Positions 26,483 to 35,270 of a stretch of 59,581 nucleotides of DNA are shown piece by piece. How positions within the stretch are numbered: the first letter of the stretch is position 1; every line of letters starts with the position of its first letter. Below the pieces are notes generated by a model that saw nothing but the letters and a program-made list of their open reading frames with translations, ran no database searches and was not told the DNA's origin. Source of the stretch: a virus; the IMG/VR virus record IMGVR_UViG_3300044845_000879, positions 1-59,581 of that record. One strand, 5' to 3'. Made by a program: the position numbers and the translations under genes.

Positions 26483-26764
26483 TTAATAATGATTTATAAG
26501 TTTTTTATTTAATAAGCTATTAAAAGCTAACCTGAAAGGTATACTTGTATTTGAACTTGATTTCATTCCTAACTGCTCATCAATTTCTTCATGCTCAGTT
26601 AAAATGGTGTCCACCAACATTTTTACCATTTCAAATTTTATGATGTTAATCCTTGTTTCTGTGTTACCTGAAGTTTCACCTTCAGTATATTGGTTAGACA
26701 TGTCCAAATATTCTTCAATTTTGTCTAAATCAATATAGTAGTTTTCTCCTAATACTTTAATCAT
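26483..26764 (-). CDS. Small hypothetical phage protein (93 residues)
   Basis: This is an acidic protein with a helical C-terminal half (FEMVKMLVDTILTEHEEIDE). It is linked to its neighbours by an eight-base overlap upstream and a one-base gap downstream. The family is not recognised. Its position between a HAD-like gene and a glycosyltransferase tells little about function. Confidence 0.55.
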   Translation of the reverse strand: MIKVLGENYYIDLDKIEEYLDMSNQYTEGETSGNTETRINIIKFEMVKMLVDTILTEHEEIDEQLGMKSSSNTSIPFRLAFNSLLNKKLINHY

Positions 26765-27353
26765 ATAGCTCTTTTATTTTTGTTTGTAATTCTTTTATTT
26801 TTGTTATCGAATGTTCTGTTTCAACATCCTTGTTATATAATGTTTCATATTTTATAACAATTTTTCCTTCAGGATGATTTAATAATAAGTTAGGATTTGC
26901 TGTAAGTAAAACGTCTATTGAATTCCACATTGAATTAATTGTTGGTTCACTATAAAATTTAACCATTTCAACAAGACAACCAAATTTTGAAATGAAGAAT
27001 AGAGACGCTGGTTTTGATTTACCAATTTCATCGGAAACGATTAAAATATCATGATTATCTCTCATATCTAAATAAAAGTCGTTGAAATCCATCATACTTG
27101 ATACCTCAACTGAACCCGCATGACCGAAGATTTCCATGGTATGTTCTTTGTATAAAAAATTATACAGTTCATCTTCATCTTTAAATTTCAAGTGTTTACC
27201 AATATCTAAACTACTCAAGTCAGAAATTACCTCATATTCAGATTTTTCCTCGTCTTCTTTGAATGGATTATCCAAATACCATTTTTCGTATTCCTGTTGT
27301 ATTTTTTTTAAAGTATCTCGTAAAACACCATTTAACTCTATTGCAATTCTCAT
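26757..27353 (-). CDS. HAD-fold, 5'-nucleotidase-like protein with altered active site
   Basis: The 198-residue protein opens MRIAIELNGVLRDT, which aligns with HAD motif I (hhhDxDGVLxD) of deoxyribonucleotidase-like phage enzymes. The first Asp (nucleophile) reads Glu and the second reads Asn. Later segments (HDILIVSDEIGKSKPASLFF) resemble motifs II and III. With the nucleophile gone, phosphatase activity is unlikely; it may bind a ligand or be a structural leftover. It overlaps the PhoH gene by four bases. Confidence 0.5.
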   Translation of the reverse strand: MRIAIELNGVLRDTLKKIQQEYEKWYLDNPFKEDEEKSEYEVISDLSSLDIGKHLKFKDEDELYNFLYKEHTMEIFGHAGSVEVSSMMDFNDFYLDMRDNHDILIVSDEIGKSKPASLFFISKFGCLVEMVKFYSEPTINSMWNSIDVLLTANPNLLLNHPEGKIVIKYETLYNKDVETEHSITKIKELQTKIKELYD

Positions 27354-28099
27354 TCTGTTTCGTTATCGTATTTTTGTAATATTTTACTAATTAAAGGATT
27401 TCTAACAATATCGTTTTTATCTTTAAATTCAAATGTTGAAATATATTTGTCGTCTCTAAATTTTTCAATTGCATCCCATAATCCACTGTGAGTTTTATTT
27501 TTGTATCTATCTGATTGCTCAACATCGCCAGATATAAAGAATTTACTATTAAACCCAATTCTTGTCAATAGTAATTTCATTTGACTTGGTGTTGCGTTTT
27601 GACCCTCTTCAAAAATTAAAATTGAGTTATCAATATTCATACCTCTCATAAACGCCAATGCAAACACCTCAACAATTTCAAGTTCTTTTAATTTTTCTCT
27701 AATTTCTTTTCCTACAATTTTATTTAACAAATAATAAGACGGGAAAATATAAGGGTCTAATTTTTCTTCAACATTACCAGGTAAACTACCTAATTTTTCT
27801 TCAGCCTCAACTGCAGGTCTTACTATAATAATCTTTTCATAAGGTGTGTTTGGATCAGCAAGTAAATCAATTGCTGCTTTCATAGTAATATAACTTTTAC
27901 CTACCCCTGCTGGACCTGAACATACCGTAACTTCACTTGAGGTTAATGTATCGTAGTATCTTTTTTGTGTTTGAGTTAGAAATTTTTCTTTGGTTTTCTT
28001 TTTTAATATTGAACAGATTACTTCTTTTCTTGTTTTATTGTGACCTTCTTCCATTGAAGGAGTGGGTACTGGTGATTTTTTTTGTCTTGTATTTGCCAT
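27350..28099 (-). CDS. phoH: PhoH-like ATPase
   Basis: This 249-residue P-loop ATPase of the PhoH family is a very common phage auxiliary gene of uncertain role (proposed RNA/phosphate-stress functions). Walker A is GPAGVGKS (62-69); RPAVEAEEKLGSLPG (94-108) is the typical PhoH signature; Walker B-like LIFEEGQNAT (161-170) replaces the usual DEAQN with EEGQN. The length fits the short, PhoH-domain-only phage type. The N-terminal 40 residues are basic. Confidence 0.93.
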   Translation of the reverse strand: MANTRQKKSPVPTPSMEEGHNKTRKEVICSILKKKTKEKFLTQTQKRYYDTLTSSEVTVCSGPAGVGKSYITMKAAIDLLADPNTPYEKIIIVRPAVEAEEKLGSLPGNVEEKLDPYIFPSYYLLNKIVGKEIREKLKELEIVEVFALAFMRGMNIDNSILIFEEGQNATPSQMKLLLTRIGFNSKFFISGDVEQSDRYKNKTHSGLWDAIEKFRDDKYISTFEFKDKNDIVRNPLISKILQKYDNETE

Positions 28100-28114
28100 T
28101 TAAATTTGTTTTTT

Positions 28115-29179
28115 TTATAAGTTATCAACTTGAGATTTAATCCATTCATATGTTTTTTTAAGACCGATGGACAAGGGTTGATTTACTTCCCAACCAATTG
28201 CACTTTTATATAATCTATTATCTGAATTTCTTCCTTTAACGCCTAAAGGGCATTTAAATCCGTATTTATTAAAAAATTCTTCTCCTTCTATATTTTTAAT
28301 TTTTATGTCTTTACCTGAAATAGCAATTGCCATACTTGCAAGTTGATTGATTGTCACCATTTCTTCACTACCAATATTAACTGGTTTTGATAATTCTGAA
28401 TCCATTAATCTTAACACCGCTTCAACGCACTCATCAACGTATAAGAATGAACGTGTTTGCACACCACTACCCCAAACTTCAATCTCACCACCATCAGGTG
28501 TTTCGGCAGCTTTTCTACACATCGCTGCTGGCGATTTTTCTTTACCACCCTTCCAAGTTCCCATTGGTCCAAAAATGTTATGAAATCTTGCAATTCTAAC
28601 ATTTAATCCATAGTTTCTATGAAATGATAAAAATAATCTTTCCGAAAATAATTTTTCCCATCCATATTCGGAATCTGGGTTTGCGGGATAAGCAGAATAT
28701 TCTTCACAATTTGGATTGTTAGGGTCTAACTGATTATGTTCAGGATACATACATGCCGATGACGAGTAAAATACTTTTTTAACTCCTTGTTCGACACATT
28801 CTTTAGCAACATTTAAGTTAATCATCGCCGAGTTATGCATAACATCCGCATCGTGTTCTCCTGTAAAAATATATCCTGCACCACCCATATCTGCTGCAAG
28901 TTGATAAACTTCGTCAAACGAAGTTACTTCGGAATAAGGTTGTTTGAGATATGAAAATGGTATAATTTTATTTTCGTAAGTTTCTACTCTAATAACTGCT
29001 TCCACATTTTTTGGGTCACGTAAATCGTAAGTTAAAAATTCATTACACATTTCTTCAGGTGTAAAATATTCGTGACTTTTTATGTCGACTACTCTTACGT
29101 AGTTACCTTCATCTTTTAATTTTTTTGCCAAGTGACCACCTATAAATCCGCCGCCACCAAGAATTAATATTTTTTTCAT
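28115..29179 (-). CDS. GDP-mannose 3,5-epimerase
   Basis: This 354-residue short-chain dehydrogenase/epimerase converts GDP-D-mannose to GDP-L-galactose (and L-gulose). It carries the NAD-binding GGGGFIGG (8-15), then LAADMGGAGYIF, YSSSACMYPE, Tyr172-x3-Lys176 and RFHNIFGPMGTWKGGKEK. These segments match plant GDP-mannose 3,5-epimerase closely, including Cys143 and Lys215 at the positions of the catalytic Cys and Lys. It supplies a nucleotide sugar to the neighbouring glycosyltransferases. The GDP-mannose source is presumably the host, since no mannose pathway gene is in the window. Confidence 0.9.
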   Translation of the reverse strand: MKKILILGGGGFIGGHLAKKLKDEGNYVRVVDIKSHEYFTPEEMCNEFLTYDLRDPKNVEAVIRVETYENKIIPFSYLKQPYSEVTSFDEVYQLAADMGGAGYIFTGEHDADVMHNSAMINLNVAKECVEQGVKKVFYSSSACMYPEHNQLDPNNPNCEEYSAYPANPDSEYGWEKLFSERLFLSFHRNYGLNVRIARFHNIFGPMGTWKGGKEKSPAAMCRKAAETPDGGEIEVWGSGVQTRSFLYVDECVEAVLRLMDSELSKPVNIGSEEMVTINQLASMAIAISGKDIKIKNIEGEEFFNKYGFKCPLGVKGRNSDNRLYKSAIGWEVNQPLSIGLKKTYEWIKSQVDNL

Positions 29180-29181
29180 AA

Positions 29182-29562
29182 TTAATATTCTACGTATTCT
29201 TTAACTTCTCTAATTTCAGAAGAAGTTCTTTCGTTTATTTCATTTTTTAATTTGAATCTTTTATCATTTGTGTGATATACATTTCTTGAAAGTTCAATAA
29301 ACTTTGAATTAAAAATTTTTTCAGTTTCAATAATTCTTAACATATCTTCAATCTCCCATAGTTTTGAATTAGTATCAACTAACTCGTGGTATAATTTTGT
29401 TATTTCTTCATCGTTTAAATAATCTGAAGAGAAGTTATATAATAATTCAAATTCTTTATTAACGTACACCAATTTTTCAAGGTTAGTTATTTTTATTTTT
29501 TTAACGTGAAGGATTGATAATTTGTCAATTAATTCTCCAACACTAACAGGTATTGTAATCAT
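29182..29562 (-). CDS. DUF6165-like protein
   Basis: This 126-residue helical protein begins ITIPVSVGELIDKLSILHVK and contains NSKLWEIEDMLRIIE and FIELSRNVYHTNDKRFKLK. The pattern matches DUF6165, a family of unknown function that commonly travels with glycosyltransferase and polysaccharide genes. Here too it sits between an epimerase and a methyltransferase. Confidence 0.75.
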   Translation of the reverse strand: MITIPVSVGELIDKLSILHVKKIKITNLEKLVYVNKEFELLYNFSSDYLNDEEITKLYHELVDTNSKLWEIEDMLRIIETEKIFNSKFIELSRNVYHTNDKRFKLKNEINERTSSEIREVKEYVEY

Positions 29563-29564
29563 AG

Positions 29565-30149
29565 TTATTTTTTTTTAAAAATCATTATGGTTTTTAGAAA
29601 CCAAGATGCAATTGCAGGTGAAACTGAATTACGTGCACTCATACTATCATTTTCCAAGTAGTCAAAACCTAAATCATTCATTTTTAAAATAACTTCATCA
29701 TTATTCATACAATTAACATGACCATCACCTAATTGACCAATGATGGCCCAAGACAATATTATTTTATTTGTAGTGAGTGATGTAATGTTATCTAAAAAAA
29801 TTGATTCATATTGCTTTGGTATATGTTCACCAACTTCTAAACAAATTGTGTTGTATGCGTTATTTTTTAAATTGTCATAATTTTTATAGTTTTTTATTGG
29901 GTTTGACAAATCCCAATTTTTAATAAATTTTAGACTTCCCTTTCTAACCTCACCTTCAAATCCGTGTAAGTTTGTGAATCCATTGTTATGTAAATTTTTA
30001 AGATAATCCCCAAAACCACATCCAAAATCAATTAATTGTTTATCCTTATCATCCTGTAGGTAATTTAAAATCCAATTTGCTAAGCTTGGGTCATGCACAT
30101 GGATTGCTTCTGTGTCATCTGATGTCCAATATCCTGTTTCTGTTATCAT
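29565..30149 (-). CDS. Class I SAM methyltransferase
   Basis: The 194-residue protein has the SAM-binding motif I QLIDFGCGFGDYL (38-50), an acidic residue after the second strand (HGFEGEV) and motif IV-like CLEVGEHIPKQY. It probably methylates a sugar or sugar-linked acceptor given its neighbours; the substrate is not shown by sequence. One base separates it from the upstream gene. Confidence 0.8.
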   Translation of the reverse strand: MITETGYWTSDDTEAIHVHDPSLANWILNYLQDDKDKQLIDFGCGFGDYLKNLHNNGFTNLHGFEGEVRKGSLKFIKNWDLSNPIKNYKNYDNLKNNAYNTICLEVGEHIPKQYESIFLDNITSLTTNKIILSWAIIGQLGDGHVNCMNNDEVILKMNDLGFDYLENDSMSARNSVSPAIASWFLKTIMIFKKK

Positions 30150-30150
30150 T

Positions 30151-31911
30151 TTATTTTTTATAAAAAAGTTTATCGTTTTCTAAAGTTTCTCTCACTTCAA
30201 AATTATTCTCAATAAGAATAGTTTCCATGTCACCTAAAGAATTCCCATTATTTTCTGTTAAGTTTTTATCCCATTCAAGATAAATGTAAACATCGTTACA
30301 ATTTTTAAGAAATCCTGTCATGCCCTCCAACACTTCTTTTTCAAATCCTTGAACGTCAATTTTAATAAATCCAATATTAAGATTTTTATTTTTTTTAATC
30401 CAATCATCAAACGTGGTGCAATTAACTGTTTCTTCAATATAATTTTTACTAAATGACATATTACTTATTGCAACATCTTTATTAAAAGATGTGTTGTCTG
30501 AACAATATGGTATGTAGATTGTTTCTTTTTTTGTTTTATTAGAAACTCCCATATTTACAATATTAAAATTATTACATTTGTTTTCTTCTCTTCCTAATTC
30601 TAACAATTTTATATTCATTCGTACAGGTTCAAAACCGTATACTTCATATCCGTTTAGTGAGGATGGAATACTAAATAAACCACAATTTGCACCAATATCA
30701 ATAATAATTTTTGATTTATCTACCAAACTTATTAACTCTTGTAATTTACTATATTCTTTATATTCCTCATTTACAACATTAGTTTTTTGGTAATAAAGAT
30801 TTGTAAAATAATCGTAGTTATATATTACGTAATTTAGATTATAACTATTTTTAAATTCATATCTGTTTATACTTGTTGATATCTTATTATTTATTTTTTC
30901 AAAATATTTGTCGTAGTCAAAATCATCTTGTTTAATTTTTGTTTTATCAAAAATTTTAGATTTAATTTTTTTAGAATCTCTTTCTGAAATATATTTTTCA
31001 AAATATTTTTCATAATCAAAATCTTTAAGGTTATTCACGTAATAGTGTTCACCAACAATTAATTTAAATTCGTTAGGGTCTTTATTACTACCATCAATAT
31101 CGCTATGACTAACCCTTTGGTTTGCCATTCCTGGAGTAAAAGAATAACAATTTAACTTACTTTCAATTTTGGAGCAATACACATGGTCAATTGCATAAGT
31201 GTCGGCAATGTTTTCATCAATCAATTTTAAAATTTTATCAATTGATTTTGGGTTAACCAAATAAGCATGTGTTGTAAATGCGCCATAAACTCTGTGGATA
31301 TATTTTGTATCAGTTAATTCAAAATCACCTGAAGGGTTCCATCTATCTTTATGTTCATTCAAATGGTAGTACGATGATAAAAAGAATATATCCCAATCTA
31401 AATTAAAGTTGTCTTCAATATACTTAAACCTGTCCAAAAAATCTTCACATAATTCAACATCATCTTCAAATATACCTAAAATTTTATTACTGTCATGTGT
31501 TTTAAGTAATTTATAGTGTGAAAGAAAACAACCCTTTTGACCTTTACTGTAAGCCTTTGGAAAATTAACATCATATTCATTATCATCAACAATTGCGTCA
31601 AAAAATTCATAGTTTATATTAAACTTTGGTAAATGAGAGTTAATCCAATCCCTTCTATCATTTCTTTTTTTTAGATTAATACATTTAAAATCTATATCAT
31701 CTAATTTAATTTTATTAAATTTAGTCTTACTTGGGGGTAAATTTTCTAAAGAATCTATTTTTTTATTTAAAAACCAAGAAGCTTTTTTTAATTCTTCCAA
31801 ATCATTAAAATCTTTATTTTTTGAATTTAAAATGTGAAACAATGAATTACCAACAGTGTATGACAAATTCCAATTCTCAATAACATCTATTATATTTTTA
31901 TCTAAATTCAT
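30151..31911 (-). CDS. DUF3310-like / GT25 / FkbM methyltransferase fusion
   Basis: This 586-residue protein has three parts. Residues 1-55 are a degenerate DUF3310 domain (IIDVIENWNLSYTVGNSLF, LEELKKASWFLNKKI) lacking the usual NHPxHYGG head. Residues about 75-270 are a GT25 glycosyltransferase (CINLKKRNDRRDW, GCFLSHYKLL, FEDDVEL at 148-154). Residues about 395-586 are an FkbM-type methyltransferase (IIDIGANCGLFSI, IGFIKIDVQGFEKEVLEG). Two repeats of a FDYDKYFEK element lie in the linker. One polypeptide could thus add a sugar and O-methylate it. The ATG at 31911 overlaps the previous stop as ATGA; an in-frame start at 31938 is less likely. Confidence 0.82.
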   Translation of the reverse strand: MNLDKNIIDVIENWNLSYTVGNSLFHILNSKNKDFNDLEELKKASWFLNKKIDSLENLPPSKTKFNKIKLDDIDFKCINLKKRNDRRDWINSHLPKFNINYEFFDAIVDDNEYDVNFPKAYSKGQKGCFLSHYKLLKTHDSNKILGIFEDDVELCEDFLDRFKYIEDNFNLDWDIFFLSSYYHLNEHKDRWNPSGDFELTDTKYIHRVYGAFTTHAYLVNPKSIDKILKLIDENIADTYAIDHVYCSKIESKLNCYSFTPGMANQRVSHSDIDGSNKDPNEFKLIVGEHYYVNNLKDFDYEKYFEKYISERDSKKIKSKIFDKTKIKQDDFDYDKYFEKINNKISTSINRYEFKNSYNLNYVIYNYDYFTNLYYQKTNVVNEEYKEYSKLQELISLVDKSKIIIDIGANCGLFSIPSSLNGYEVYGFEPVRMNIKLLELGREENKCNNFNIVNMGVSNKTKKETIYIPYCSDNTSFNKDVAISNMSFSKNYIEETVNCTTFDDWIKKNKNLNIGFIKIDVQGFEKEVLEGMTGFLKNCNDVYIYLEWDKNLTENNGNSLGDMETILIENNFEVRETLENDKLFYKK

Positions 31912-32525
31912 ATATTTTTGTTTACCCAAGACTCCCAAACAAAGTCATATTTATAATTGATTTCAAATCCATTTCCTTTTAATCCCTCAAATATTTTTTC
32001 ATAGTTTTCTTCATAATTTTCACAAAAGGTATGAAATTGTATTTGTAGGTATTTTACATTTTTTAAAAATCCTGTCTCAATCCAATTTAAAAGTAATGGA
32101 TATTCTTCACATTCAATGTTAATTTGAATTAAGTCAATTTTATTTAAATTATATTTGGATATAAAATAACCAATGTCGTACGAATCAACACTAATTTTTC
32201 TTTTTGAAACTTCAATTGTTTCTGAAGTTGCACACCCATTAACATACAAGTTTATTTTTTTATTTGATGTTGATATTGCAACTCCTTCAATGTTAACTTT
32301 TGGATTTTCACCAAAATTACGTGTTAACTCATAAACAAAATTAGGGACTGGTTCCACAATAATTAAGTTTGGATTAAACTTATCAATAATTTTTTTAGAC
32401 CATACTCCAGTAAATCCACCAAGTTCAATTACTTGGGAATTAGAATCTAACGGATAATCAATAATTTTAATTTCATCTCCTCTATCTCTTTCCCACATTT
32501 CTTGTGGGGTTAAAACATTTTCCAT
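31908..32525 (-). CDS. FkbM-family methyltransferase
   Basis: This 205-residue SAM methyltransferase has QVIELGGFTGVWSKKI (31-46) as motif I, LIIVEPVPNFVYEL as motif II, and LIQINIECEEYPLL replacing the usual IKIDVEGxE. FkbM enzymes usually O-methylate sugars or polyketides; a sugar hydroxyl is likely here. It is coupled to the GT25-FkbM fusion by an ATGA overlap. Confidence 0.78.
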   Translation of the reverse strand: MENVLTPQEMWERDRGDEIKIIDYPLDSNSQVIELGGFTGVWSKKIIDKFNPNLIIVEPVPNFVYELTRNFGENPKVNIEGVAISTSNKKINLYVNGCATSETIEVSKRKISVDSYDIGYFISKYNLNKIDLIQINIECEEYPLLLNWIETGFLKNVKYLQIQFHTFCENYEENYEKIFEGLKGNGFEINYKYDFVWESWVNKNI

Positions 32526-32530
32526 ATTTC

Positions 32531-33370
32531 TTATTGATTAATTCTTTTCCAAGTTATTGGTAATAACGCACTCCTATCGTGTTGAGTGTATGCCGAACCA
32601 AACCAATCTTCTTCTTTAGGACAACAAACTATCTTATTTTTATTTTTACTTAAAAATGATGACCACCAAGAAAATGTACTATTTGCAATAACAAAATGTT
32701 GACATAAACTTTGTGATACGAAATCTGTTATATAGTCGCTGTCGTAATCAAAATAGACAACTGTAACTCCAAATTTTTCAAACTTACCAAAAATAAAATC
32801 TTTGGTGTCTTCGTTATCTGTAAAAATTAAAATTTCATCAATTTTAGTTTCATTTAAAATAAAATTTATTGCATTTTCATAATAGTTAAGTGACATTGTT
32901 GGGTGCCACTTTTCAAAACCCTTATGACCACCACCAGTTTTTCTATCATATACATCTCCCCACCTAACATGAACACATAATTTTATTGTGTCTTTGGACA
33001 TTTTAGATAATGCTTTATCAATCCTTTCTTTAGAAAAAGATAATTCTTCAATTACCTCATTTTCAAATCCCTCAAGATATTTCCACGATTGGAAAAATCC
33101 ATTTATTTCCAAAAGACCTGAATTGCTAGGTATGTCGTGATATGCAAATGATGGTTCTTGGTGTGTTGATGATACATTATGTTTAATATCATTTACTGAT
33201 ATTTTATTTTTTAAATTGGGAAACAAATCGCAGTGATCCCATTCTTTTGGGATGTAATATTCAACATTACGTTTCATTGATTCTCCAACTACCGCACCAA
33301 TTCTAAAAAGTTGATTTCCAAATCTACCTTTTTCATGGTGTAATATTTCGGTATTAGTTAGTCCTATCAT
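32531..33370 (-). CDS. GT11 family glycosyltransferase (alpha-1,2-fucosyltransferase type)
   Basis: This 279-residue protein carries GRFGNQLF (15-22), the donor-binding HVRWGDVYD (134-142) and NSTFSWWSSFLS (230-241). These are the three signatures of GT11, which moves L-fucose (or a related 6-deoxy- or L-sugar) from a GDP donor to galactose. GDP-L-galactose made by the encoded epimerase is structurally close to GDP-L-fucose, so that donor should be considered. Confidence 0.88.
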   Translation of the reverse strand: MIGLTNTEILHHEKGRFGNQLFRIGAVVGESMKRNVEYYIPKEWDHCDLFPNLKNKISVNDIKHNVSSTHQEPSFAYHDIPSNSGLLEINGFFQSWKYLEGFENEVIEELSFSKERIDKALSKMSKDTIKLCVHVRWGDVYDRKTGGGHKGFEKWHPTMSLNYYENAINFILNETKIDEILIFTDNEDTKDFIFGKFEKFGVTVVYFDYDSDYITDFVSQSLCQHFVIANSTFSWWSSFLSKNKNKIVCCPKEEDWFGSAYTQHDRSALLPITWKRINQ

Positions 33371-33384
33371 AATTTTGATATGTT

Positions 33385-34440
33385 TTAATTAAATTTATCG
33401 TATTTCTCTCTATATTCAATATTGTTATAATAATCTAACATTGATTTATAGTCCATAGCCAATAATTTATCACACAATTTATGATTTTTGTCGTAATATT
33501 TATTATCCCCGTTACTAAATGGTGTTCTTGAATGTTCAAAATGATACACAAGATTATCTACTCTTGATACATTATATTTTAAAGTTATAAACCTATTTTC
33601 TCTTTCTTGGTCTTCAGGTCCATATCCAATAAAATTTTCATTTTCTCCACCACATTTTCTATATTTTTTTGTATTTGCAAAAACACAATGACCATATTTT
33701 GACGTAAAAGTTTTTAGTAAATTAGTATCAATTGAATTTATATCAAAATTTATATTAAACTCATCCCTGTTAAAACTTAAAGAAATTTCCCTTTGAAATT
33801 CACCATCACCGTAAGGATAAACAAAATCTGAATTACCATTAAGTATTAAATTTTGTGACTCAACGTAAGAGTCAACAGGTAAAATAACGTCAATATCATA
33901 ATTAACAACTACAGGTGTTTTTACAATATTTAACATTTCGTTTAATTGTTTTGTTCTGTGGTAGTAATCCAAATTATCTTTTTGAAGAATGTGATTTATT
34001 TTTAAGTTTTTTAATGAACTAATAAAATCTAATTTACTTTCTTCTTTAGTTAATTCATGTATAATAACATTTGTTTTAAAATTTTTATTTAAAAACCCAA
34101 GTACACTTACAGCGTTATTATATCTGTCCTTGGATTCAACACAAACTGGAATAATAAATGTTGTTTTTGTTAAGTCTTTTACGTCAATATCTAACTCATC
34201 AGTTTCGTCTTGTAAAGTAAAATCATTATCTTCTAATTTTTGTATTTTTCTTTCAATATACCATAAAGATTTTTTTAAATCTTCTAACTCAGTATCAATA
34301 CTTTTTTTACCCGCTCTTGAAATGTATTTTATTGCATTGCCAAGATGAAATCCTAAATCCCAAGATTCAATCACTTTAATGGCTTCATATGGATTATCTT
34401 CTCCACCATAATGTTCAGGATGATTTATTTGATTTTCCAT
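33385..34440 (-). CDS. DUF3310-glycosyltransferase fusion
   Basis: Residues 4-69 of this 351-residue protein are a complete DUF3310 domain (INHPEHYGG, IKVIESWDLGFHLGNAIKYI, SRAGKK, LEDLKKSLWYIERKI). This is a short phage domain of unknown function, normally found alone. After an acidic linker, residues 92-345 form a GT-A glycosyltransferase with a DxD (VNYDIDV, 179-185) and a GT7-C-like GYGPEDQERENR (272-283). The reading frame is continuous with no internal restart, so the fusion is real. A degenerate relative of the same head domain lies in the gene at 30151. Confidence 0.85.
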   Translation of the reverse strand: MENQINHPEHYGGEDNPYEAIKVIESWDLGFHLGNAIKYISRAGKKSIDTELEDLKKSLWYIERKIQKLEDNDFTLQDETDELDIDVKDLTKTTFIIPVCVESKDRYNNAVSVLGFLNKNFKTNVIIHELTKEESKLDFISSLKNLKINHILQKDNLDYYHRTKQLNEMLNIVKTPVVVNYDIDVILPVDSYVESQNLILNGNSDFVYPYGDGEFQREISLSFNRDEFNINFDINSIDTNLLKTFTSKYGHCVFANTKKYRKCGGENENFIGYGPEDQERENRFITLKYNVSRVDNLVYHFEHSRTPFSNGDNKYYDKNHKLCDKLLAMDYKSMLDYYNNIEYREKYDKFN

Positions 34441-34445
34441 TATGT

Positions 34446-35267
34446 TTATAATTTTATCATATTTTCTGTATATAAATCATCGGTAATGTATGTTGAATAC
34501 CCTGTACCGAGCCATTTGATTGGAGCGATGATTTTTTTATTTTTATTTTTTGATAAGTAACTACTCCACCAACTGAATGAACTATTTGAGATTATGTGGT
34601 GGTCACATAGTGACATAACACATAAATCAACATAAGGTGATTTTGAATTAACAACAGTAAAGTTTTCGTCATTTCCCCAAACATTATTGCACCATTCGTA
34701 ATCGTCAGAGCAAACTACAAAATGGTACTCATCTTTATTAAAATGTTCTATTGCGGGATTAAAGAAATCTAAACCTGTTAATGGATGATACGGATTAGGT
34801 ACTGCGGCATCAGTTCTTCTAACATGAATTGACACTAATGTCTTATCTGTCTTTGGTAGGTATGATTTTGCTGATGTTATAATAGAATCTTTAAATTTTA
34901 AAATGTCCATTATTTTATCTGAACAATGTTTAAAATATTTTTCTGATTGTAGATAACCATTAACATCCGTGTTGTCTAAAATATTAAACAAGTTTTCATC
35001 AAAATGAAAAAATCTTTCACTAACTCTTTTCTCAATTATTAAATCATCAGTGAAAAATTTTTGGTCAATATCAAAACATTCATTTATTTCAAAATATGCG
35101 ACAAAAGTCTTGTTTTCTCTTGTTGATGATATGTTTATTTGTTTTAGATTTTTTTTAGGAAATAAAACTTCATAGTTTAATTTATCCCCAATTCCGATTA
35201 AAGATGCGAATTGGAATAGTTGATTACCAAATCTTCCATTGTCACCTATGTTACTACATGTTATCAT
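34446..35267 (-). CDS. Second GT11 family glycosyltransferase
   Basis: This 273-residue protein has GRFGNQLF (11-18), HVRRTD (148-153) and NSSFSWWSSYLS near 229-240, the full set of GT11 motifs. It differs substantially from the GT11 at 32531 outside the motifs, so the pair probably has different acceptors or donors rather than being a recent duplication. Confidence 0.88.
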   Translation of the reverse strand: MITCSNIGDNGRFGNQLFQFASLIGIGDKLNYEVLFPKKNLKQINISSTRENKTFVAYFEINECFDIDQKFFTDDLIIEKRVSERFFHFDENLFNILDNTDVNGYLQSEKYFKHCSDKIMDILKFKDSIITSAKSYLPKTDKTLVSIHVRRTDAAVPNPYHPLTGLDFFNPAIEHFNKDEYHFVVCSDDYEWCNNVWGNDENFTVVNSKSPYVDLCVMSLCDHHIISNSSFSWWSSYLSKNKNKKIIAPIKWLGTGYSTYITDDLYTENMIKL

Positions 35268-35270
35268 AAT

